Positions 54,701 to 64,000 of a stretch of DNA of 64,000 bases are shown piece after piece. The position numbers and the translations under genes were made by a program. Position 1 is the stretch's first letter. Each line of letters opens with the position of its first letter. The notes under the pieces are model-generated. The model searched no databases. It was not told the origin of the DNA and worked only from the letters and a program-made list of their open reading frames with translations. Source of the DNA: Mesostigma viride (lineage: Eukaryota; Streptophyta; Mesostigmatophyceae; Mesostigmatales; Mesostigmataceae); assembly GCA_009746045.1 (NCBI GenBank), contig RPFO01000284.1:67001-131000 (forward strand), in the 5' to 3' direction.

Positions 54701-57700
54701 GATGGTGAACCAGCGGTGGTGGATCGATGGTGAACCAGCGGTGGTGGATCGATGGTGAACCAGCGGTGGTGGATCGATGGTGAACCAGCGGTGGTGGATC
54801 GATGGTGAACCAGCGGTGGTGGATCGATGGTGAACCAGCGGTGGTGGATCGATGGTGAACCAGCGGTGGTGGATCGATGGTGAACCAGCGGTGGTGGATC
54901 GATGGTGAACCAGCGGTGGTGGATCGATGGTGAACCAGCGGTGGTGGATCGATGGTGAACCAGCGGTGGTGGATCGATGGTGAACCAGCGGTGGTGGATC
55001 GATGGTGAACCAGCGGTGGTGGATCGATGGTGAACCAGCGGTGGTGGATCGATGGTGAACCAGCGGTGGTGGATCGATGGTGAACCAGCGGTGGTGGATC
55101 GATGGTGAACCAGCGGTGGTGGATCGATGGTGAACCAGCGGTGGTGGATCGATGGTGAACCAGCGGTGGTGGATCGATGGTGAACCAGCGGTGGTGGATC
55201 GATGGTGAACCAGCGGTGGTGGATCGATGGTGAACCAGCGGTGGTGGATCGATGGTGAACCAGCGGTGGTGGATCGATGGTGAACCAGCGGTGGTGGATC
55301 GATGGTGAACCAGCGGTGGTGGATCGATGGTGAACCAGCGGTGGTGGATCGATGGTGAACCAGCGGTGGTGGATCGATGGTGAACCAGCGGTGGTGGATC
55401 GATGGTGAACCAGCGGTGGTGGATCGATGGTGAACCAGCGGTGGTGGATCGATGGTGAACCAGCGGTGGTGGATCGATGGTGAACCAGCGGTGGTGGATC
55501 GATGGTGAACCAGCGGTGGTGGATCGATGGTGAACCAGCGGTGGTGGATCGATGGTGAACCAGCGGTGGTGGATCGATGGTGAACCAGCGGTGGTGGATC
55601 GATGGTGAACCAGCGGTGGTGGATCGATGGTGAACCAGCGGTGGTGGATCGATGGTGAACCAGCGGTGGTGGATCGATGGTGAACCAGCGGTGGTGGATC
55701 GATGGTGAACCAGCGGTGGTGGATCGATGGTGAACCAGCGGTGGTGGATCGATGGTGAACCAGCGGTGGTGGATCGATGGTGAACCAGCGGTGGTGGATC
55801 GATGGTGAACCAGCGGTGGTGGATCGATGGTGAACCAGCGGTGGTGGATCGATGGTGAACCAGCGGTGGTGGATCGATGGTGAACCAGCGGTGGTGGATC
55901 GATGGTGAACCAGCGGTGGTGGATCGATGGTGAACCAGCGGTGGTGGATCGATGGTGAACCAGCGGTGGTGGATCGATGGTGAACCAGCGGTGGTGGATC
56001 GATGGTGAACCAGCGGTGGTGGATCGATGGTGAACCAGCGGTGGTGGATCGATGGTGAACCAGCGGTGGTGGATCGATGGTGAACCAGCGGTGGTGGATC
56101 GATGGTGAACCAGCGGTGGTGGATCGATGGTGAACCAGCGGTGGTGGATCGATGGTGAACCAGCGGTGGTGGATCGATGGTGAACCAGCGGTGGTGGATC
56201 GATGGTGAACCAGCGGTGGTGGATCGATGGTGAACCAGCGGTGGTGGATCGATGGTGAACCAGCGGTGGTGGATCGATGGTGAACCAGCGGTGGTGGATC
56301 GATGGTGAACCAGCGGTGGTGGATCGATGGTGAACCAGCGGTGGTGGATCGATGGTGAACCAGCGGTGGTGGATCGATGGTGAACCAGCGGTGGTGGATC
56401 GATGGTGAACCAGCGGTGGTGGATCGATGGTGAACCAGCGGTGGTGGATCGATGGTGAACCAGCGGTGGTGGATCGATGGTGAACCAGCGGTGGTGGATC
56501 GATGGTGAACCAGCGGTGGTGGATCGATGGTGAACCAGCGGTGGTGGATCGATGGTGAACCAGCGGTGGTGGATCGATGGTGAACCAGCGGTGGTGGATC
56601 GATGGTGAACCAGCGGTGGTGGATCGATGGTGAACCAGCGGTGGTGGATCGATGGTGAACCAGCGGTGGTGGATCGATGGTGAACCAGCGGTGGTGGATC
56701 GATGGTGAACCAGCGGTGGTGGATCGATGGTGAACCAGCGGTGGTGGATCGATGGTGAACCAGCGGTGGTGGATCGATGGTGAACCAGCGGTGGTGGATC
56801 GATGGTGAACCAGCGGTGGTGGATCGATGGTGAACCAGCGGTGGTGGATCGATGGTGAACCAGCGGTGGTGGATCGATGGTGAACCAGCGGTGGTGGATC
56901 GATGGTGAACCAGCGGTGGTGGATCGATGGTGAACCAGCGGTGGTGGATCGATGGTGAACCAGCGGTGGTGGATCGATGGTGAACCAGCGGTGGTGGATC
57001 GATGGTGAACCAGCGGTGGTGGATCGATGGTGAACCAGCGGTGGTGGATCGATGGTGAACCAGCGGTGGTGGATCGATGGTGAACCAGCGGTGGTGGATC
57101 GATGGTGAACCAGCGGTGGTGGATCGATGGTGAACCAGCGGTGGTGGATCGATGGTGAACCAGCGGTGGTGGATCGATGGTGAACCAGCGGTGGTGGATC
57201 GATGGTGAACCAGCGGTGGTGGATCGATGGTGAACCAGCGGTGGTGGATCGATGGTGAACCAGCGGTGGTGGATCGATGGTGAACCAGCGGTGGTGGATC
57301 GATGGTGAACCAGCGGTGGTGGATCGATGGTGAACCAGCGGTGGTGGATCGATGGTGAACCAGCGGTGGTGGATCGATGGTGAACCAGCGGTGGTGGATC
57401 GATGGTGAACCAGCGGTGGTGGATCGATGGTGAACCAGCGGTGGTGGATCGATGGTGAACCAGCGGTGGTGGATCGATGGTGAACCAGCGGTGGTGGATC
57501 GATGGTGAACCAGCGGTGGTGGATCGATGGTGAACCAGCGGTGGTGGATCGATGGTGAACCAGCGGTGGTGGATCGATGGTGAACCAGCGGTGGTGGATC
57601 GATGGTGAACCAGCGGTGGTGGATCGATGGTGAACCAGCGGTGGTGGATCGATGGTGAACCAGCGGTGGTGGATCGATGGTGAACCAGCGGTGGTGGATC

Positions 57701-60412
57701 GATGGTGAACCAGCGGTGGTGGATCGATGGTGAACCAGCGGTGGTGGATCGATGGTGAACCAGCGGTGGTGGATCGATGGTGAACCAGCGGTGGTGGATC
57801 GATGGTGAACCAGCGGTGGTGGATCGATGGTGAACCAGCGGTGGTGGATCGATGGTGAACCAGCGGTGGTGGATCGATGGTGAACCAGCGGTGGTGGATC
57901 GATGGTGAACCAGCGGTGGTGGATCGATGGTGAACCAGCGGTGGTGGATCGATGGTGAACCAGCGGTGGTGGATCGATGGTGAACCAGCGGTGGTGGATC
58001 GATGGTGAACCAGCGGTGGTGGATCGATGGTGAACCAGCGGTGGTGGATCGATGGTGAACCAGCGGTGGTGGATCGATGGTGAACCAGCGGTGGTGGATC
58101 GATGGTGAACCAGCGGTGGTGGATCGATGGTGAACCAGCGGTGGTGGATCGATGGTGAACCAGCGGTGGTGGATCGATGGTGAACCAGCGGTGGTGGATC
58201 GATGGTGAACCAGCGGTGGTGGATCGATGGTGAACCAGCGGTGGTGGATCGATGGTGAACCAGCGGTGGTGGATCGATGGTGAACCAGCGGTGGTGGATC
58301 GATGGTGAACCAGCGGTGGTGGATCGATGGTGAACCAGCGGTGGTGGATCGATGGTGAACCAGCGGTGGTGGATCGATGGTGAACCAGCGGTGGTGGATC
58401 GATGGTGAACCAGCGGTGGTGGATCGATGGTGAACCAGCGGTGGTGGATCGATGGTGAACCAGCGGTGGTGGATCGATGGTGAACCAGCGGTGGTGGATC
58501 GATGGTGAACCAGCGGTGGTGGATCGATGGTGAACCAGCGGTGGTGGATCGATGGTGAACCAGCGGTGGTGGATCGATGGTGAACCAGCGGTGGTGGATC
58601 GATGGTGAACCAGCGGTGGTGGATCGATGGTGAACCAGCGGTGGTGGATCGATGGTGAACCAGCGGTGGTGGATCGATGGTGAACCAGCGGTGGTGGATC
58701 GATGGTGAACCAGCGGTGGTGGATCGATGGTGAACCAGCGGTGGTGGATCGATGGTGAACCAGCGGTGGTGGATCGATGGTGAACCAGCGGTGGTGGATC
58801 GATGGTGAACCAGCGGTGGTGGATCGATGGTGAACCAGCGGTGGTGGATCGATGGTGAACCAGCGGTGGTGGATCGATGGTGAACCAGCGGTGGTGGATC
58901 GATGGTGAACCAGCGGTGGTGGATCGATGGTGAACCAGCGGTGGTGGATCGATGGTGAACCAGCGGTGGTGGATCGATGGTGAACCAGCGGTGGTGGATC
59001 GATGGTGAACCAGCGGTGGTGGATCGATGGTGAACCAGCGGTGGTGGATCGATGGTGAACCAGCGGTGGTGGATCGATGGTGAACCAGCGGTGGTGGATC
59101 GATGGTGAACCAGCGGTGGTGGATCGATGGTGAACCAGCGGTGGTGGATCGATGGTGAACCAGCGGTGGTGGATCGATGGTGAACCAGCGGTGGTGGATC
59201 GATGGTGAACCAGCGGTGGTGGATCGATGGTGAACCAGCGGTGGTGGATCGATGGTGAACCAGCGGTGGTGGATCGATGGTGAACCAGCGGTGGTGGATC
59301 GATGGTGAACCAGCGGTGGTGGATCGATGGTGAACCAGCGGTGGTGGATCGATGGTGAACCAGCGGTGGTGGATCGATGGTGAACCAGCGGTGGTGGATC
59401 GATGGTGAACCAGCGGTGGTGGATCGATGGTGAACCAGCGGTGGTGGATCGATGGTGAACCAGCGGTGGTGGATCGATGGTGAACCAGCGGTGGTGGATC
59501 GATGGTGAACCAGCGGTGGTGGATCGATGGTGAACCAGCGGTGGTGGATCGATGGTGAACCAGCGGTGGTGGATCGATGGTGAACCAGCGGTGGTGGATC
59601 GATGGTGGACCAGCGGTGGTGGATCGATGGTGAACCAGCGGTGGTGGATCGATGGTGAACCAGCGGTGGTGGATCGATGGTGAACCAGCGGTGGTGGATC
59701 GATGGTGAACCAGCGGTGATGGATCGATGGTGAACCAGCGGTGGTGGATCGATGGTGAACCAGCGGTGATGGATCGATGGTGGACCAGCGGTGATGGATC
59801 GATGGTGGACCAGCGGTGGTGGATCGAACCAGCGGTGATGTCGGAGGCACTCATGCGCACGGCCCATGCAAACCAGTGTACGTAATGGACGGAGAGGACG
59901 ATTGGCTAGAAAAAGACATGGGTAGCTTGCTTACACTGCCATGCAGCAGAAGTAGACGGGACCAGTTGAGACCTTCTCCTCCAGCAGGGGAATACTCTAC
60001 TTGAAGTGGCGGCCTCCCTTCTACGAGGGAATGCCTGGGATTTCCCAGGCATCCGTCTGGCGACTACACATTAGGTACGATAGGACGATAAGGTGCAGTG
60101 CTAGTGGCACAACGAGGACTAGCACAACGAGGAATGCTGCCAGCCGCGTGTTGAGGGAGCTGGTGAACAGGGGGGCAAGCACTGGCCCGACAGGATAGCA
60201 GGGCCCGCCTGCAGGCGCATGACAAGTACAGAAGCCACTCAACTCCATGCCCATCGTGTCGGCCAATGTGCCCAAAAGAGCGCCCACCACCCTCCCCCCT
60301 CTTCGCCCCAAGGTGCCACACGACTAGGCGACAACCCCCCCGCCCCCCCATGAGCACGCACCGCTTTGGGAAGCAGCGTTCGGTGATAGTACTGGGCGTA
60401 GTTGTAGTAGAC
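39772..60412 (-). CDS. DNAJC25: DNAJC25-type ER-membrane J-protein, six 3' exons (J-domain exons outside window)
   Basis: The family comprises multi-pass ER-membrane DnaJ co-chaperones. Exons on the minus strand: 60362-60412, 43632-43712, 42029-42165, 41255-41399, 40057-40183 and 39772-39872, with GT-AG introns and continuous frame, 213 residues plus TGA. In order: VYYNYAQYYHRTLLPKA; a membrane segment DLRLVLGGIIAVVSLLQFLY followed by RWSTYEH; TMRLVRQSPVYRNRLKQQQ with a Gln-rich coil; a low-complexity acidic/Pro stretch; VWDIFAVQLLLVPYTIAK, then QLLWVGRWVARYQILGKQYT and LEDAAFLTRSRLG; and the C-terminus LVRKQLWIKSNWQQFQAEAR ending NVRRR. This order and spacing match DNAJC25 and plant relatives (HYYHYYSRRLAPKVDVRV..., QLVLLPYTIGKLLLWYGRW...). 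The J domain should be encoded upstream of 60412 but is not visible before the window ends. Intron 60361-43713 is 16.6 kb and nearly all satellite. Confidence 0.82.
42813..43645. repeat. 49-bp minisatellite copying the exon/intron junction (about 17 units)
   Basis: Units contain GCGCGCACGCACGTGTTCAT on the + strand and vary at a few positions (GTAGAGC/GTAGTGC/GCAGTGC; TTCATAGG/TTCGTAGG). On the gene's strand each unit holds the last ~14 nt of exon 43632-43712 (CCACCTAYGAACAC) plus its donor GTGCGT. The terminal unit is the real exon end. The array lies in the intron 42166-43631. Confidence 0.95.
44082..59839. repeat. 25-bp satellite array B (about 630 units) inside a DNAJC25 intron
   Basis: An exact 25-bp period, with units containing GGATCGATGGTGAACCAGCG. 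From about 46190 to 59600 the units appear identical. Variants are confined to the left 2.1 kb and the right 0.25 kb: GTGGACC for GTGAACC, GTGATGG for GTGGTGG, and two 24-bp units near 45732 and 46182. The minus strand has no stop codon in any frame of the unit, which yields spurious open frames of about 5300 codons in all three frames. It lies wholly within the intron 43713-60361. Confidence 0.98.
59840..60361. other. unique 5' part of the DNAJC25 satellite intron
   Basis: It includes a 10-bp perfect hairpin (ATGCCTGGGA, TT loop, 60030-60051). The donor GTGCGT on the minus strand is at 60361-60356. No other gene seen. Confidence 0.5.
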
Positions 60413-60881
60413 CTGCACACGTGACAGCAAGGAGCAAGTGGAAGGAGAAACAGCATGGCAAGGCAAGCCCGCACATGAGAACGGCTGCACGCTCGGCGCG
60501 TGTGGCATGCAGCAACAAGGCTGCGCAAGGGGCGCATGTCATAATTATATCGCAACGCACATAAAAAATCAGATGTGCCCGGTGTTGCCGCAGAAAAACC
60601 TTCCCACATCGGCCCACACCTGGGTGGGCAGCATACCCTGGGGAACCCAGGGGCCATGGCAATGGACCCATGCGCAGGACAGCAGCAACCGGGGGAACCC
60701 AGGCGCCGCACATGCGCGCCCGACCAGCCCAATGATGGGGGCCCTCGTCCTGCGGGAGCTGCGGTGCCGCCTGCATGCGCACTACCGAGTGACGTTCTGG
60801 CATCAAACAACCCTCCAACCCGCAGCAGCAGCGGGGCAAGCTAGCTGCCAGGCTACGAAAAGGATGCCTAAGCCCTAGAGG

Positions 60882-60912
<31 letters not shown>

Positions 60913-60989
60913 TCCTTTTCATTTGCTTGTGCGACTTCCCAAGGCCCATGGCCCGCCCCATTTCTTTTCCCCCCATCCCCGCCCCATCA
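60413..60989. other. DNAJC25 upstream intron sequence with (CCTG)n
   Basis: The 3' splice site (GTGCAG) for the exon ending at 60412 is at its low edge. A (CCTG)7 run lies at about 60884-60911. No J-domain exon (HPD motif) could be found. Confidence 0.5.
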
Positions 60990-63900
60990 GCATGGCGGCA
61001 GTACCCGCTCCTTTACCCCACCCCCACCCCATCAACCCCTCGGTACCTGCTCCTTTACCCCACCCCCAGCCCATCAACCCCTCGGTACCTGCTCCTTTAC
61101 CCCACCCCATCAACCCCTCGGTACCTGCTCCTTCACCCCAACCCCACCCCATCAACCCCTCGGTACCTGCTCCTTTACCCACCCCATCAACCCTCGGTAC
61201 CTGCTCCTTCACCCCACCCCCACCCCATCAACCCCTCGGTACCTGCTCCTTTACCCCACCCCCACCCCATCAACCCCTCGGTACCTGCTCCTTTACCCCA
61301 CCCCATCAACCCCTCGGTACCTGCTCCTTTACCCCACCCCCACCCATCAACCCCTCGGTACCTGCTCCTTCACCCAACCCCCACCCATCAACCCCTCGGT
61401 ACCTGCTCCTTTACCCCACCCCCACCCCATCAACCCCTCGGTACCTGCTCCTTTACCCCACCCCATCAACCCCTCGGTACCTGCTCCTTTGCCCCACCCA
61501 TCAACCCCTCGGTACCTGCTCCTTTACCCCACCCCCACCCATCACCCTCGGTACCTGCTCCTTCACCCCACCCCATCAACCCCTCGGTACCTGCTCCTTT
61601 ACCCCACCCCCAGCCCATCACCCTCGGTACCTGCTCCTTTACCCACCACCCACCCCATCAACCCCTCGGTACTGCTCCTTTACCCCACCCCATCAACCCC
61701 TCGGTACCTGCTCCTTCACCCCACCCCCACCCCATCAACCCCTCGGTACCTGCTCCTTTACCCCACCCCCACCCCATCAACCCTCGGTACCTGCTCCTTT
61801 ACCCCACCCCCACCCCATCAACCCCTCGGTACCTGCTCCTTTACCCACCCCATCAACCCCTCGGTACCTGCTCCTTCACCCCACCCCCACCCCATCAACC
61901 CTCGGTACCTGCTCCTTTACCCCACCATCAACCCCTCGGTACCTGCTCCTTCACCCCACCCCCACCCCATCAACCCCTCGGTACCTGCTCCTTCACCCAC
62001 CCCATCAACCCCTCGGTACCTGCTCCTTTGCCCCACCCCCACCCATCACCCTCGGTACCTGCTCCTTTACCCCACCCCATCAACCCTCGGTACCTGCTCC
62101 TTTACCCACCCCATCAACCCCTCGGTACCTGCTCCTTTACCCCACCCCCAACCCAACCCCTCAACCCTCGGTATGCTCCTTTACCCCACCCCACCCCATC
62201 AACCCCTCGGTACCTGCTCCTTCACCCCACCCCACCCCATCAACCCCTCGGTACCTGCTCCTTTACCCCACCCCACCCCATCAACCCCTCGGTACCTGCT
62301 CCTTTACCCCACCCCATCAACCCTCGGTACCTGCTCCTTTACCCCACCCACCCATCAACCCCTCAGTACCTGCTCCTTTACCCCACCCCATCAACCCCTC
62401 GGTACCTGCTCCTTCACCCCACCCCCACCCCATTAACCCCTCGGTACCTGCTCCTTTACCCACCCCATCAACCCCTCGGTACCTGCTCCTTTACCCCACC
62501 CCATCAACCCCTCGGTACCTGCTCCTTTACCCCACCCCATCAACCCTCGGTACCTGCTCCTTTACCCACCCCCACCCCATCAACCCTCGTACCTGCTCCT
62601 TCACCCCACCCATCAACCCCTCGGTACCTGCTCCTTTACCCCACCCCAGCCCATCAACCCCTCGGTACCTGCTCCTTTACCCCACCCCACCCCATCAACC
62701 CTCGGTACCTGCTCCTTTACCCCACCCCACCCCATCAACCCCTCGGTACCTGCTCCTTTACCCCACCCCATCAACCCCTCGGTACCTGCTCCTTTACCAC
62801 CACCCCCACCCATCAACCCCTCGGTACCTGCTCCTTTACCCACCCCATCAACCCTCGGTACCTGCTCCTTCACCCCACCCCAGCCCATCAACCCCTCGGT
62901 ACCTGCTCCTTCACCCCACCCCATCAACCCCTCGGTACCTGCTCCTTCACCCCACCCCATCAACCCCTCGGTACCTGCTCCTTTACCCCACCCCCACCCC
63001 ATCAACCCTCGGTACCTGCTCCTTTGCCCCACCCCATCAACCCCTCGGTACCTGCTCCTTCACCCCACCCCATCAACCCCTCGGTACCTGCTCCTTCACC
63101 CACCCCACCCCATTAACCCCTCGGTACCTGCTCCTTTACCCCACCCCATCAACCCTCGGTACCTGCTCCTTTGCCCCACCCCCACCCCATCAACCCTCGG
63201 TACCTGCTCCTTTACCCCACCCCACCCCATCAACCCTCGGTACCTGCTCCTTTACCCCACCCCCAGCCCATCAACCCCTCGTACCTGCTCCTTTACCCCA
63301 CCCCCACCCATCAACCTCGGTACCGCTCCTTCACCCCACCATCAACCCCTCGGTACCTGCTCCTTTACCCCACCCCACCCCATCAACCCCTCGGTACCTG
63401 CTCCTTTACCCACCCCAGCCCATCAACCCTCGGTACCTGCTCCTTTACCCCACCCCCACCCATCAACCCCTCGGTACCTGCTCCTTTACCCCCCCCACCC
63501 CATCAACCCTCGGTACCTGCTCCTTCACCCCACCCATCAACCCCTCGGTACCTGCTCCTTACCCCACCCATCAACCCCTCGGTACCTGCTCCTTTACCCC
63601 ACCCCACCCCATCAACCACTCGGTACCTGCTCCTTTGCCCCACCCCATCAACCCCTCGGTACCTGCTCCTTCACCCCACCCATCAACCCTCGGTACCTGC
63701 TCCTTTACCCCACCCCCACCCCATCAACCCCTCGGTACCTGCTCCTTCACCCCACCCCACCCCATCAACCCTCGGTACCTGCTCCTTTACCCCACCCCAT
63801 CAACCCCTCGGTACCTGCTCCTTTACCCCACCCCCACCCCATCACCACTCGGTACCTGCTCCTTTGCCCCACCCCATCAACCCTCGGTACCTGCTCCTTC

Positions 63901-64000
63901 ACCCCACCCATCAACCCCTCGGTACCTGCTCTTTGCCCCACCCCATCAACCCTCGGTACCCTGCTCCTTTACCCCACCCCACCCCATCAACCACTCGGTA
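60990..64000. repeat. C-rich minisatellite, 36-43 bp units (about 78 copies, runs off the right edge)
   Basis: Units contain CTCGGTACCTGCTCCTTTAC followed by a variable run of CCCCA blocks and CATCAACC. Length differences come mostly from the number of CCCCA blocks. This array is less homogeneous than the 25-bp satellites. The Pro-rich + strand and Gly-rich minus-strand open frames are repeat artefacts. It probably lies in an upstream intron or the 5' flank of the DNAJC25-type gene. Confidence 0.95.

Noticed and set aside
43935-59867. Three overlapping minus-strand open frames of about 5300 codons
   Set aside because: They exist only because the 25-bp satellite unit has no stop on that strand. 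They overlap in all three frames, lie in an intron and encode a 25-residue repeat with no family.
60413-60989. J-domain exon immediately upstream of 60412
   Set aside because: No HPD motif, no helix II/III pattern and no suitable donor were found on the minus strand.
60927-63116. 729-codon Pro-rich + strand open frame
   Set aside because: Low-complexity translation of the C-rich minisatellite; the frame drifts with unit length and there is no start context or homology.

Overview
This is nuclear DNA from a GC-rich, repeat-laden eukaryote. Four conserved eukaryotic genes can be read, and three of them are split into short exons with GT-AG introns (one intron is GC-AG). The rest is satellites, minisatellites, tetranucleotide microsatellites and non-LTR retrotransposon debris. 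A green alga with a large genome is my best guess, from composition, intron style and LINE type, but nothing here proves it.

Layout. 1-7511 is a 25-bp satellite. 8137-12575 (+) carries the last seven exons of a propionyl-CoA carboxylase beta chain (PCCB); its upstream exons are not visible, so the satellite may sit in one of its introns. 12576-16480 is mostly unassigned, with a 1.2-kb C-rich simple-sequence tract. 16480-26720 is a nested LINE graveyard. Several insertions have exact target-site duplications (TSDs), and one LINE keeps an intact reverse-transcriptase YADD motif. 27654-29808 (-) is a three-exon EF-hand, calmodulin-like gene with a minisatellite in each intron. 31164-35108 (+) is a complete, intronless HIRA histone-chaperone gene. 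35109-39115 holds another LINE cluster and two long (TGTA)n arrays. 39772-60412 (-) is the 3' part (six exons) of a DNAJC25-type ER-membrane J-protein. One of its introns is about 16.6 kb and consists almost wholly of a second 25-bp satellite (44082-59839). The next intron contains a 49-bp minisatellite that copies the gene's own 5' splice site. Upstream of the first visible exon lies a third array (60990-64000).

The genes are unrelated housekeeping functions (propionyl-CoA metabolism, Ca2+ sensing, H3.3 chromatin assembly, ER chaperoning) and form no pathway or cluster. The most notable features are (i) megasatellite and minisatellite arrays inside introns, (ii) amplification of an exon-intron junction into an array of splice donors, (iii) a retroposon that leaves 30-39 bp 'nano-insertions' with TSDs, and (iv) LINE families ending in different tetranucleotide tails that appear to seed the long microsatellites.
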